NCBI GenBank assembly: GCA_963698275.1
Contig: CAVOQE010000011.1
Location: 1-64,000 of the forward strand
DNA: 64,000 nucleotides
Direction: 5' to 3'
Source: Anderseniella sp963698275
GTDB lineage: Bacteria > Pseudomonadota > Alphaproteobacteria > Rhizobiales > Aestuariivirgaceae
Position numbers and translations under genes: made by a program. Below are positions 16,724 to 25,110 of the stretch, one piece after another (position 1 is the first letter of the stretch; the number at the start of each line of letters is the position of its first letter). The notes below the pieces were generated by a model. That model searched no databases and was not told the DNA's origin. It worked only from the letters and a program-made list of their open reading frames with translations.

Positions 16724-18351
16724 TGGGTGACCTCGGCGATCAGCCGCGAAGACAGGGCTTGCAGGATATGCGCGCGCATCAGGTCCATGCGGCGCACGGG
16801 CGTTGTCTCGGGCGGGACCAGGCCGGGGGTGAAATCGGCGTCGGAGAGAAGATCAACCAAGGGTTGTGGTCCGACGATATGCATCGGCACATGCGGGCGG
16901 TCATCGAGGGCGATGAAGCCTGCGGCCTGATGATCACCCACGATGATCATCAAAGGCGGGTTGTCGGCGTGCAAGGCGGCATAGGCAAAGACCGTCTGCA
17001 AGGCATAATCCACCGCCAGCCGATATTGCGCGCGCACGCGGTCATTGTCCTGCCAAACCACGCGCGGAGGGTCGCTGGCGGCGACGAGGGGGTCAAAGAC
17101 CGTGCCATCGCCCAAGGCGTCCCAGTCGATAACCTCGGGCACGGGCACCCAAGGGGCGTGAGATGATCCCAACGCCATCTGGATGAAGAACGGCCTGTCA
17201 TCGCCGCGCTGGTTGCGCAACAAGCGGTCCATTGCGGCGAATGTGAACTGATCGGGCATCGTGATCCAGTTGAAGGGTTGGCCGGCATAGCCCAGATCAG
17301 CCTCGGCTAGGATCGTCTCGAATCCCATGAACTGTGCCTCGGGCCAGTCGAGGGTGATCTGGGGCATCACAGCGGCGGTGTGAAACCCGGATTGCCCGGC
17401 CAGATGGAACAGCGTTGAACGGCCACTGGACAGAGCGGCGCGATAGCTGGTCTGGTCGGCAATCCACAGCCCACTTGCAAAGGTGGAATGGGCCAGCCAG
17501 CTTTGACCGCCTTGCGTGGGCGAGGCCAGCAGGGTGGATGACATTGCGAGCCCCAGCGCCTCAAGTTCCGTCTGTGCGTTGGTCAGTGTCTCCCGGTGCA
17601 AATTGGCGTAAAGCGGGGTGTCGAGGCTGGTGCGCCCGTAGCTTTCGACGAAGACGACGATCACGTCGCGGTCCAGCAGATCAAACAGCCCGGCTTGACC
17701 CGCAAATGGATCGTTCTTAGCCGCGGCCCGAAACACGCGCAGGTCTGCGATGGTTTGCTGTGCGGTCTCAATCCGTTCCACCGCGACGCGCGCGGTAAAG
17801 GCGGTGCCGGGGTAGGAGAAAGGCGTGCTCCAACGGCCCATTTTGGCGCCGACGTCGGTGATAACGAGGCCAGCTGCCGCAACGGCAGCGACTGCGGCCA
17901 AAGCGGGCAGCGGGCGGGGCAGCGGGAGCCGGGACCAGACGCGCATCGCCCACCAAAGGGCGCCGGCGAGGCCTGCGATAACCAGCATCGCACCGACGAC
18001 GGCGGCGATAGTGGCGGCATGCCCTAGATTACCGACGATAAGATCGTAGAAATATCGTATCAAGGGCATATCACCTAACGGATTGAACCCGCGATTGAGC
18101 GATGTGAACATTACGAAATCGGCGGTTTTGAGGACCACGATGATGGTCAGGGCTGCGACGAGTGCGAGGCGCAGCGCCACCCCTGCACGCGATGCGCCAA
18201 GGGCGAGGAGTGCCAGCAAGATCGCGGGCAACTCAAGCGGGAACAGCAACAGCGCGTCCCAAGCGACCGCCGCCGGGTGATTGGGCTGGATCAGTAGCAG
18301 ATCCAGGATCACGACTGCCAACATTGCCGCCAGAATGCTACGGAGCGTCAA
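16720..18351 (-). CDS. Membrane-anchored sulfatase-fold transferase (OpgB/LtaS-like)
   Basis: The protein has 543 residues. The start is a TTG at 18351 that overlaps the stop of the preceding gene (TTGA), with GGAGG 7 nt upstream; the longer frame to 18549 has no such signal. Four to five N-terminal membrane helices are followed by a periplasmic alkaline-phosphatase/sulfatase domain. VIVVFVESYGRTSLD supplies the metal Glu and a likely Thr nucleophile, as in OpgB and LtaS enzymes, and IVGDHQAA gives the late Asp-His metal ligands. Such enzymes move phosphoglycerol or phosphoethanolamine from phospholipids to glycans or lipids. Since opgG sequences lie nearby, periplasmic glucan decoration is one possibility (inference). 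Confidence 0.8.
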   Translation of the reverse strand: MTLRSILAAMLAVVILDLLLIQPNHPAAVAWDALLLFPLELPAILLALLALGASRAGVALRLALVAALTIIVVLKTADFVMFTSLNRGFNPLGDMPLIRYFYDLIVGNLGHAATIAAVVGAMLVIAGLAGALWWAMRVWSRLPLPRPLPALAAVAAVAAAGLVITDVGAKMGRWSTPFSYPGTAFTARVAVERIETAQQTIADLRVFRAAAKNDPFAGQAGLFDLLDRDVIVVFVESYGRTSLDTPLYANLHRETLTNAQTELEALGLAMSSTLLASPTQGGQSWLAHSTFASGLWIADQTSYRAALSSGRSTLFHLAGQSGFHTAAVMPQITLDWPEAQFMGFETILAEADLGYAGQPFNWITMPDQFTFAAMDRLLRNQRGDDRPFFIQMALGSSHAPWVPVPEVIDWDALGDGTVFDPLVAASDPPRVVWQDNDRVRAQYRLAVDYALQTVFAYAALHADNPPLMIIVGDHQAAGFIALDDRPHVPMHIVGPQPLVDLLSDADFTPGLVPPETTPVRRMDLMRAHILQALSSRLIAEVTQ

Positions 18352-19118
18352 ACGCCTGCCTCCCGCATGCGCCACAGCCAACGGATGTCGCGCCCAAATG
18401 ACCAGATCAGCGCTATTGTGACGGCGGCGATGATCAGGTCCAGCCGTCCGTCGGCGAGGGAGGGGATTTGAAGTGTGATCAGCGCGCCGATCTGGAAGAC
18501 GCAGACGGCCTTGCGGCTGAAACTGGGTCGCAGCGGCTGGTTCAGCCACGGCAGTTGCAGCCGTGCGATCCAGAACAGGTAATGCGGCAGGCCGAGCAGG
18601 ATCACGAAGGGGCCAGCGGCCCCGTTGGTGGCGGCGTAAATAGCGAGGACTAGTGCGAAGATGGCGTCGACCTCAACATCGAAGCGCGCCCCGAAATCAG
18701 AGGCGAGGTCCTGCTTGCGCGCCAGCCACCCGTCGATCCCATCGAGGCCCAATGCCAATGCGGCAATCCCGAAAGTCGCCCAATTCGGCGCGATGCCGGC
18801 CAGCACCACAACGCAGAGGACACCGACGCTCATCAGCCGCCCCAGCGTTACCAGATTGCACAAACCTAAGGATTTATGTGGAAAATCGCGGCTCAGAAGA
18901 AAAGCCGCCAAAGTTGCGCCAGCCAAATACAGGCCGACGCCAATGGCCACTAAATGGGTGGTTTCAGCAGTGATCCCGAACAGCATGTCATAGAGGAAGA
19001 TCAATAGAAACGCGCCAATCAGGGCGGCCCCACAGAACACACGCAGCGGCGATGCGGCAAAGCTTCCTGGCTTTGCGGGCACGTCCGCTGGTTGATTGTC
19101 TGGTGTGGGGTGACTCAT
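18348..19118 (-). CDS. CDP-alcohol phosphatidyltransferase
   Basis: This polytopic membrane enzyme has 256 residues, or 259 from a GTG at 19127. The full signature is visible: DGIDGWLARKQDLASDFGAR followed by FDVEVD, giving D-x2-DG-x2-AR-x8-G-x3-D-x3-D. It joins a CDP-linked diacylglycerol or other CDP-alcohol to an acceptor. Which lipid it makes cannot be read. It heads the five-gene minus-strand operon ending with the FkbM methyltransferase, and is divergent from cytochrome b561 with a 78-to-87-bp promoter region. Confidence 0.9.
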   Translation of the reverse strand: MSHPTPDNQPADVPAKPGSFAASPLRVFCGAALIGAFLLIFLYDMLFGITAETTHLVAIGVGLYLAGATLAAFLLSRDFPHKSLGLCNLVTLGRLMSVGVLCVVVLAGIAPNWATFGIAALALGLDGIDGWLARKQDLASDFGARFDVEVDAIFALVLAIYAATNGAAGPFVILLGLPHYLFWIARLQLPWLNQPLRPSFSRKAVCVFQIGALITLQIPSLADGRLDLIIAAVTIALIWSFGRDIRWLWRMREAGV

Positions 19119-19205
19119 CCGGCTCACTCTAAAAAATATTTCGTGTTAATAATACGCTAAAGGTAGGCGTAATGTTCGCAAGACCACAAAAAAGAGTGCG
19201 ATCCC

Positions 19206-19760
19206 ATGACAGACAACCTTTTGAGATATGGCGTTCCTGCTCGCCTGATCCACTGGATCATGGCGCTGTTGGTGCTTGGTATGATCCCGGTAGGGTTCCT
19301 GATGGTACGCGAGGGGTTGGACCGGAGTTTCCAGAACTTCCTGTTCATCTCGCACAAGAATATCGGGGTTTTGTTGTTGATCCTGATCGTTGTGCGCCTG
19401 ATTTACCGCTGGCGGAACCCGCCGGAGCTGGGCCCGGTCGCGCTGCCCAAGGCGCAGGAATTCGCCGCCCACGCCACGCATATCGGCCTCTATGTCCTGC
19501 TCTTCATTATGCCGCTTGCGGGCTATGTCAGGGTGAGGGCCGGTGAGTTCCCGATTGAAGCGCTTGATGCGATGGGTATTCCCGCCCTTGTGCCGCGATC
19601 CGAGGCTTTGGCGGAATTTGCAAAGGCTGTTCATTTTTATGGCGCTTATGCGATTGCTGTGCTGGTCGTGATCCATGTTGTTGCGGCGGCGTATCACGGG
19701 TTGGTGCGCCGCGACGGGATTTTCTCCCGTATGTGGCCGCCGGTTGGCCCAAAGTCGTAA
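19206..19760 (+). CDS. Cytochrome b561 family protein
   Basis: The protein has 184 residues with four membrane helices and bis-His haem ligation. Candidate ligands are His in ARLIHWIMALL, FISHKNIGVLLL, FAAHATHIGLY and AVLVVIHVVAAAYH. The two central basic motifs (VVRLIYRWRNPPE) fit the YodB/CybB group that passes electrons from quinol to periplasmic acceptors. ATCCC-ATG context gives only a weak ribosome site. It is divergent from the phosphatidyltransferase gene, and its role in the locus is unclear. Confidence 0.9.
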   Translation: MTDNLLRYGVPARLIHWIMALLVLGMIPVGFLMVREGLDRSFQNFLFISHKNIGVLLLILIVVRLIYRWRNPPELGPVALPKAQEFAAHATHIGLYVLLFIMPLAGYVRVRAGEFPIEALDAMGIPALVPRSEALAEFAKAVHFYGAYAIAVLVVIHVVAAAYHGLVRRDGIFSRMWPPVGPKS

Positions 19761-19835
19761 GAGCAGGGAAAGCAGGCAAGCGTTTTCACACTAAACTCTC
19801 AGATCATTGCACATGCGCAGCGGCGGTTCGGCCAT

Positions 19836-20178
19836 TTGAGGCGCGATCTTTTTTCGCGCGATTGGTGAGACGATGGTCTATGGCCTGTCGGCGCGCACAG
19901 TGGCCCTTGGCACCGGCGGGAACGGGCCGGAGGAGTTTCCGCGTTTCATTCAGCTGCCCCTACATCCGGTGGAGGGTGAGAGCGTCCGCATCGAAGGCGT
20001 GATCGACAGCCCGTCGTTGACCGCGCATCTGGATATGGTTTTGTGTCCCGGCGTTGATACCGAGATGGAGATCGCGACGACGATTTTCCCGCGTGTTGAG
20101 ATTATTGATATCGGGATTACGCCGCTCAGCGCCGTATGGCTGCACCGCTGCAAGCGTGCGCGCGATGGGGGTATGTGA
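19836..20178 (+). pseudogene. Broken internal fragment of opgG (mdoG)
   Basis: From 19873 the frame reads VYGLSARTVALGTGG, EEFPRFIQLPL, IDSPSLTAHLDM, ATTIFPRVEIIDIGITPLSA and VWL. These match, in order, the intact opgG at 26.3 kb (LYGLSTRGLSIN, GEEFPDFTAFW, LDGPSVTGAYRF, ATIFARADLTNFGLGPLTTM). Reading upstream, FFRAIGETM corresponds to YFRAVAKAQ, and TTTGAG-GCGCG at 19836-19845 needs one more G to give F-x-GA as in FQGAS, so a 1-nt deletion is likely. Homology ends at about 20142, before the FDDFRPAVHDS block. About 100 residues of a protein of more than 500 remain, with no usable start. Confidence 0.75.
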
Positions 20179-20183
20179 TGGGG

Positions 20184-20954
20184 TTAGGTGCCCAGATTGA
20201 TATGCGCGAGCAGGGGTCTGTGATCAGAGGTCATGCGGATGCCGGGACCGTCGAGGACGGTGGTCGCTGTGACCTGCGCCGGAGCCGTGGTCAGCACACG
20301 GTCGAGCGGCAGCAGGGGCCGTTTGACCGGGAAGGTCGCTTTGGCCGGGCCGCGCAGGTCCGCCCCCAGAAAACGCCTCGACAGGGCGAGACCGCCCCAT
20401 GGCCGCCATTCGTTCAGATCGCCCATCAGGATCGCAGGCTGGCGCGGTTTGCGGAACATGTATTGGCAGATGGTGCGCAGCTGCGCCCAACGCAGGGTTT
20501 GCATCAGGGACAGATGCATGCCGATCAAGCGGAAATTTTGCCCTTCGCGCGCAAGATCGGCGATGACCGCCCCGCGATGACAGCGCCCGGGCAGATCCAG
20601 CAGAGTGATCTGATCGACGGTGAGGTCGGGGCGCGTGAATATGATGGTGCCCAGAAACCCATGGCTGTCGGCCGACCAGCGATGCGCGCTGTCGGTGTGC
20701 AGATAGCGCAACCCGGTGGCCTCCTCGACCGCCGCGATATCCAGAAGGCCCGTATGTGGCGGGACCTCTTCATCGGCCTCTTGCAGGATCAGCGCGTCGA
20801 TCTCACCCACGGGCATTTCACCGCGCAAGGTGGCCAGCGTGCGGTCCGGGTCAATGCGTCCGTCAATGCCGCGACAGCGGTGGATGTTCCAGCTCAGGCA
20901 GGTAAAGTCTTGGTTTATGCTGTGCAATATCTGGCCTTCGCGGGTAGGTTCCAA
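20184..20954 (-). CDS. EEP-family hydrolase (second copy type)
   Basis: The protein has 256 residues and differs clearly from the EEP protein at 11.7 kb. Motifs in order: TCLSWNIHRCRG, ALILQEADEE, LIGMHLSLMQTLRWAQL, AILMGDLNEW and RMTSDHRPLLAHINL. All catalytic positions of the endonuclease/exonuclease/phosphatase fold are present. Variants with this CRGIDGR N-terminus occur next to phospholipid genes, so lipid phosphodiesterase activity is possible but unproven. It is divergent from the QueD-like gene, with 60 bp between the starts. Confidence 0.85.
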   Translation of the reverse strand: MEPTREGQILHSINQDFTCLSWNIHRCRGIDGRIDPDRTLATLRGEMPVGEIDALILQEADEEVPPHTGLLDIAAVEEATGLRYLHTDSAHRWSADSHGFLGTIIFTRPDLTVDQITLLDLPGRCHRGAVIADLAREGQNFRLIGMHLSLMQTLRWAQLRTICQYMFRKPRQPAILMGDLNEWRPWGGLALSRRFLGADLRGPAKATFPVKRPLLPLDRVLTTAPAQVTATTVLDGPGIRMTSDHRPLLAHINLGT

Positions 20955-21014
20955 GCGTCAAATAAGAGACACGATAGTCTTATATTCAAAGATATCGATA
21001 GGATTGGAAAATAA

Positions 21015-21410
21015 ATGTTTGCAGTTGAAGTACGTGATCACGTGATGATCGCCCATTCCTTGCCCTCGCCGGTGTTCGGCCCGGCGCAAGGCATGCATGG
21101 AGCGACCTTTGTCGTGGACGCCGCGTTCTATACCAAAGATCTGGATAACAACGGGTTGGTCGTTGATATGGGGCTCGCACTTGAGGCGCTGACCCAGGCG
21201 CTCAAGCCGCTGAAATACGCCAATCTGGATGAGGTCCCGGCGTTCAAGGGCAAGATTACCACCACCGAATTCCTGTGCCACTACATCTGGCAACAGCTGC
21301 ATGACACCGCCAAGACCACGGGCTTGGGCGACAATGGCCGGGTTTGCCGAATCAAGGTGTCGCTTGAGGAAAGCCATGTCGCGCGCGGTTGGTACGAGGC
21401 GGATATCTAA
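21015..21410 (+). CDS. PTPS/QueD-like protein lacking canonical active-site residues
   Basis: The protein has 131 residues of the 6-pyruvoyl-tetrahydropterin synthase / 6-carboxytetrahydropterin synthase fold. AHSLPSPVF gives the first zinc His. However, the usual CxxxHGH block reads AQGMHGATF: the catalytic Cys is Ala, and the third zinc ligand is Ala in place of His. The catalytic Asp-His pair (LDHxxLN in QueD) reads LKYANLD. The N-terminal fold, the DNNGLVVDMG segment (normally G-x-V-x-DF) and the TTEFLCHYIW helix are kept. It leads the six-gene plus-strand operon. It may bind a pterin or pyrimidine intermediate or catalyse a different step (inference). Confidence 0.85.
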   Translation: MFAVEVRDHVMIAHSLPSPVFGPAQGMHGATFVVDAAFYTKDLDNNGLVVDMGLALEALTQALKPLKYANLDEVPAFKGKITTTEFLCHYIWQQLHDTAKTTGLGDNGRVCRIKVSLEESHVARGWYEADI

Positions 21411-21412
21411 AG

Positions 21413-22186
21413 ATGGGGTTCTCACCTGACTGGCTGACCTTGCGTGAACCGGTGGACCATGCGTCACGCGATGCCGGTCTGCTGGCGCAGGCAGTGGCCT
21501 GTGCCGGGCAGGGGGCCGTTGTGGTCGATCTGGGCAGCGGGACAGGATCAACCGCGCGTGCCTTTGGCGATGCGGCTTGTGCGAGGTGTCAGTGGCGGTT
21601 TGTCGATAGTGACCAGGCGCTATTGGATATTGCGCAGGCGCGGCACCCCAGCGCAGAGCGGGTGGTCTTTGACCTGCGCGATATCGATCAGTTGCCGCTG
21701 GAGGGTGTTGGGTTGGTTACCGCCTCCGCCCTGCTCGATCTGATGCCGCTGGAGTGGGTGACAGCGCTGGCCCGGCGGCTGCAAGGTGCGGGCATCCCGT
21801 TTTACGGGGCGCTGAATTTCAACGGGGTGATGCGCTGGTCGCCGCGGCATGATGCAGACGCGGGTGTGACGTGTGCGTTCAACGCCCATCAGCGCACGGA
21901 TAAGGGGATTGGTCCGGCATTGGGGCCTACGGCAAGCGAAGCGGCGACACAGGTCTTTAAGCAGCACGGTTTTGACGTGCACTTGGGCGACAGCCCGTGG
22001 GAACTGGGTGCCGCCGAGGCGCGTTTACATGACGAGCTGCTGGCGGGCATCGGGTATGCCGCGGCAGAAGTCGGGTTTGCGCAGGCGCGCGATTGGGTCG
22101 CGGACCGCCGCGCGGCTGTGGCGCAGACGGCCGGATACATCGGGCATACCGATATACTGGCCCTGCCGCAGAAAGTGGGAGAATAA
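21413..22186 (+). CDS. SAM-dependent methyltransferase-fold protein
   Basis: The protein has 257 residues from MGFSPDW, which starts 2 nt after the previous stop. The class I SAM site is VVVDLGSGTGSTARAF, followed by acidic strand ends (FVDSD, FDLRDID) as expected for cofactor binding. The second half (GALNFNGVMRWSPRHDADAG) resembles no named subgroup I know. It could methylate the pathway intermediate or act as a non-methylating SAM-fold enzyme. Tight spacing links it to the QueD-like gene. Confidence 0.8.
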   Translation: MGFSPDWLTLREPVDHASRDAGLLAQAVACAGQGAVVVDLGSGTGSTARAFGDAACARCQWRFVDSDQALLDIAQARHPSAERVVFDLRDIDQLPLEGVGLVTASALLDLMPLEWVTALARRLQGAGIPFYGALNFNGVMRWSPRHDADAGVTCAFNAHQRTDKGIGPALGPTASEAATQVFKQHGFDVHLGDSPWELGAAEARLHDELLAGIGYAAAEVGFAQARDWVADRRAAVAQTAGYIGHTDILALPQKVGE

Positions 22187-22187
22187 A

Positions 22188-23021
22188 ATGCAGCACGTGG
22201 ACGTAACCCATAGAGTATGGGAAAGGATTCTTGACGTGAAAGCAGGAGCGGCCTGCCTGTGTTGTGGCGATTGGACCTGCGGCGAGGCGCAGGCGCTGGC
22301 GCTTTACGGTGCCTTGGCGCAGCCGACGGCCACCTGTCAGGTGTTTGCGCAAATCGGCCAGTCGCTGGATGGGCGTATCGCGACGGAAACGGGTGATGCG
22401 CAGGATGTGTCCGGCAAGGACGGGCTGGCCCATTTGCACCGGTTGCGCGCCTTGGCTGATGCGGTAGTGATCGGGGTCAAGACCGCCCTGCATGATGATC
22501 CGCAACTGACCGTGCGTTTGGCAGATGGTACCAGCCCCGCTCGCGTGGTGATTGACCCTGACGGGCGCTTGCCGAACGACGCGCGTTTGCTGACCGATAC
22601 CTCGGCCCGCCGCATTGTGATACAGGCGGTCGCCAAAGAACGCCCGGCCAGGGTTGAGGCGATTACCCTGCCGCGTGCGTCATGGATCGCCCCCAAAGAT
22701 ATTCTGAGTGCCCTAAAAGAGCGCGGTTTTAAAAGCATCCTGATCGAAGGCGGGGGGATAACGATTACCCAATTCCTCGAAGCGGGTCTGCTTAACCGCC
22801 TGCATATGGCGATTGCGCCATTGTTGATCGGGTCTGGACCGCAAAGCCTAACGACCGCACCCATCGGCACGATGGCGCAGGTCCGCCGCCCGAAAACGGA
22901 TGTCTATAACCTTGGCAGCGATGTGCTTTTTGATTGCGCGTTCAGCCCTGCTGACGCGCTGACCATCGTCACTGCACGCTGCACTAATGCAATGCTGAAC
23001 CCCGAAGGCCCCCGCCTTTAA
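22188..23021 (+). CDS. RibD C-terminal-type pyrimidine reductase with Cys-rich N-terminus
   Basis: The protein has 277 residues; ATG starts 1 nt after the preceding stop with GGGAG upstream. Residues from about 50 form the RibD/RibG reductase domain: FAQIGQSLDGRIATETGD, ADAVVIGVKTALHDDP and the NADPH-loop ILIEGGGITITQFLEAG. No deaminase domain is present. In its place is a short N-terminal segment with CLCCGDWTCG, three closely spaced Cys plus a fourth that could bind metal. RibD reductase turns a ribosylamino-pyrimidine into the ribityl form. Downstream of a GTP cyclohydrolase II-type gene in logic, it probably reduces that product or a derivative. Confidence 0.85.
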   Translation: MQHVDVTHRVWERILDVKAGAACLCCGDWTCGEAQALALYGALAQPTATCQVFAQIGQSLDGRIATETGDAQDVSGKDGLAHLHRLRALADAVVIGVKTALHDDPQLTVRLADGTSPARVVIDPDGRLPNDARLLTDTSARRIVIQAVAKERPARVEAITLPRASWIAPKDILSALKERGFKSILIEGGGITITQFLEAGLLNRLHMAIAPLLIGSGPQSLTTAPIGTMAQVRRPKTDVYNLGSDVLFDCAFSPADALTIVTARCTNAMLNPEGPRL

Positions 23022-23041
23022 CCAGAAACGAGACCGCTGAC

Positions 23042-24151
23042 ATGCACACCACATCTGACTGTCTTTTGCCGACCCTGCCAGAGCGTCTTGCGCGGGCGCG
23101 CGGCGATCTTGCGATGGGTTTGTCCTGCCTGCTGACGCATGAAGGCGCCCGTGCCGTTGTTGTCGCGGTGGAAACGCTGTCACAGGCGCGGTTTGACGCC
23201 CTTTGCCAGCGGTTTGGCACGCCCGAGCTTATCCTGACGGCACAGCGCGCGCAGGCGATCATGCCTGTTGCCGTTGAAATCAACGAGCCTTTGGTGCGTC
23301 TGCAACCTCCTGCGCCGGCCGGGTTGGAGTGGTTCAAGGCCCTGTCCGATACGCAGTTTGATGCAGGCCGCCGCCCCGCAGGCCCGCTGCATATGATCCG
23401 CAGCCCGCAGACGTCCTTGCATGGCCTGTCGATCAAGTTGGTCAAACTGGCCGAGTTGTTGCCAGCGGTTGCGATGTTCGCTGTGGCAGGGGATGCCTGC
23501 CTTGATGATCTGCCCTTTGCCGCGCTTGTCGCCGATGAGGCCTTGGACGCTTTGATGATCCCGCCTGTGCTGGCGCAGGTGTCCGCAGCGGCGCTGCCGT
23601 TGGATGCCCATGATCTGGGCCGTTTGCATATCTTCCGCGATCCAGATGGCGGTAAGGAGCATTACGCGATCGAGATCGGCAACCCCGACCGCAGCCAGCC
23701 CGTTCTGTCGCGTGTGCACTCGGCCTGCTTTACTGGCGATGTGCTGGGCAGTCTGAAATGCGATTGCGGGCCGCAGTTGCGTGCGGCACTGGCCCGGATG
23801 GGGCAGGAAGGGGCCGGGATGCTCTTGTACCTTAATCAGGAAGGGCGCGGCATCGGGCTGGCCAACAAGGTGCGGGTTTATGATTTGCAGGCGCAGGGCC
23901 TTGATACGGTCGAGGCGAACCACCGTCTGGGCTATGACGATGATGAGCGTGATTTTCGGGTAGCCGCTGTGATGCTGCGCATGCTGGGGTTCTGTGCAAT
24001 CCGGCTTTTGACGAATAACCCGGCCAAGGTGCAGACCTTCAATGATAGCGATATCACTGTGGTCGAACAATTGCCCCTGCGCGTCGGGCGCAACCTGCAT
24101 AATCAGAAGTATCTGTCGGTGAAGGCGCTGAAATCGGGTCATAGTCTATGA
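23042..24151 (+). CDS. ribA: GTP cyclohydrolase II (RibA-type) with N-terminal extension
   Basis: The protein has 369 residues. The C-terminal 190 are a complete RibA domain. The zinc Cys triad sits in VHSACFTGDVLGSLKCDCG, and the LLYLNQEGRGIGL segment keeps the catalytic Tyr and Arg. EANHRLGYDDDERDF and LLTNNPAKV are conserved. The 170-residue N-terminal part is not a DHBP synthase and has no recognised motif. RibA opens GTP to a diamino-pyrimidinone phosphate, formate and pyrophosphate. Grouping with RibD-like, QueD-like and methyltransferase genes but no ribE/ribH suggests a product other than riboflavin, though a simple riboflavin duplication cannot be excluded. It overlaps the next gene by 4 nt. 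Confidence 0.88.
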   Translation: MHTTSDCLLPTLPERLARARGDLAMGLSCLLTHEGARAVVVAVETLSQARFDALCQRFGTPELILTAQRAQAIMPVAVEINEPLVRLQPPAPAGLEWFKALSDTQFDAGRRPAGPLHMIRSPQTSLHGLSIKLVKLAELLPAVAMFAVAGDACLDDLPFAALVADEALDALMIPPVLAQVSAAALPLDAHDLGRLHIFRDPDGGKEHYAIEIGNPDRSQPVLSRVHSACFTGDVLGSLKCDCGPQLRAALARMGQEGAGMLLYLNQEGRGIGLANKVRVYDLQAQGLDTVEANHRLGYDDDERDFRVAAVMLRMLGFCAIRLLTNNPAKVQTFNDSDITVVEQLPLRVGRNLHNQKYLSVKALKSGHSL

Positions 24152-25110
24152 CGATTGTGCGTGCGCTGTGGATCACTGCCCCGCAAGAGGCGGTGACGTG
24201 TGACACGACCTATCGCGCGGCTGAAGGCGAGTTGGAGATCAAGACCCTGTTCACCGGCATCAGCCGTGGCACGGAACGCCTTGTCTATCATGGTCAGGTG
24301 CCTGCTTCTGAGCATGCCAATATGCGCGCGCCGTTTCAGGAGGGCGATTTCACCTTTCCGTTGAAATACGGCTATGCGGCTGTCGGCGAGGTGCAAAACG
24401 GCGACCGGCAGGGTGAGGTCGTGTTCAGCCTGTTTCCCCATCAGACAAGCTTTGCCGTTCCTGACCATATGGCGCTGCCTGTGCCTGCCGATGTGCCTGC
24501 TGCCCGTGCGGTGCTGGCGGCGAATATGGAAACGGCAGTGAATATCACATGGGATGCCGGGATCAGCATAGGCGATCGCGTGGTCGTGGTAGGCTGTGGA
24601 GTTGTTGGTGCGCTGGTTGGCTATCTGGCCGCGAAGATACCGGGGACGGACGTGACGCTGGTTGATATTGACCCCAGCCGTGCCGCACTTGCCGCCACGC
24701 TTGGCTGTGATTTTGCTACCCCCGATACCGCACAAGAGGTGGCCGATGTCGTCATCCATGCCTCGGCCAGTGCCGCCGGTCTGTCGCTCGCGATTGCGCT
24801 AGCGGGGACCGAGGCGACTGTGATTGAGGCCAGTTGGTATGGCGCGCAAAGCACCGAAGTGCCGCTCGGGGGTCAGTTTCACCACCGCAGACTGCGGATC
24901 GTCAGCTCTCAGGTCGGGCGGGTGCCTGCGAGACAGGCCGCACGCTGGGGTTTTGGGCGCAGGTTGGCCAAGGCGCTGGCGCTGCTGAATGACGCTGCAC
25001 TTGATGTACTGATATCCGGTGAGACGGCGTTCGGCGATTTGCCCGCTGCCTATGACGAGATTTTGCATGACCCGTCTACGCTGTGTCATCGGGTGCGATA
25101 TGAGGGATAA
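24148..25110 (+). CDS. MDR-superfamily dehydrogenase (BchC-like, apparent zinc-less)
   Basis: The protein has 320 residues, with the nucleotide site VVVVGCGVVGALVGYLAA and strand-end acid VDIDPSR. The N-terminal GISRGTERLVYHG resembles BchC and related medium-chain dehydrogenases. The usual GHE zinc block reads KYGYAAVGEV, so the catalytic zinc His-Glu pair seems absent. It probably oxidises or reduces a hydroxyl or keto group on the pathway product with NAD(P). ATG overlaps the ribA stop (ATGA). Confidence 0.82.
   Translation: MTIVRALWITAPQEAVTCDTTYRAAEGELEIKTLFTGISRGTERLVYHGQVPASEHANMRAPFQEGDFTFPLKYGYAAVGEVQNGDRQGEVVFSLFPHQTSFAVPDHMALPVPADVPAARAVLAANMETAVNITWDAGISIGDRVVVVGCGVVGALVGYLAAKIPGTDVTLVDIDPSRAALAATLGCDFATPDTAQEVADVVIHASASAAGLSLAIALAGTEATVIEASWYGAQSTEVPLGGQFHHRRLRIVSSQVGRVPARQAARWGFGRRLAKALALLNDAALDVLISGETAFGDLPAAYDEILHDPSTLCHRVRYEG

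Noticed and set aside
20136..21014. 292-codon plus-strand frame opposite the second EEP gene
   Set aside because: All EEP motifs are on the minus strand, and this frame has no family resemblance.
21873..22187. N-terminal extension of the RibD-type reductase frame
   Set aside because: It overlaps the methyltransferase gene in another frame. The ATG at 22188 has a GGGAG site.
23180..24142. 320-codon minus-strand frame opposite ribA
   Set aside because: Antisense shadow of a complete RibA domain.
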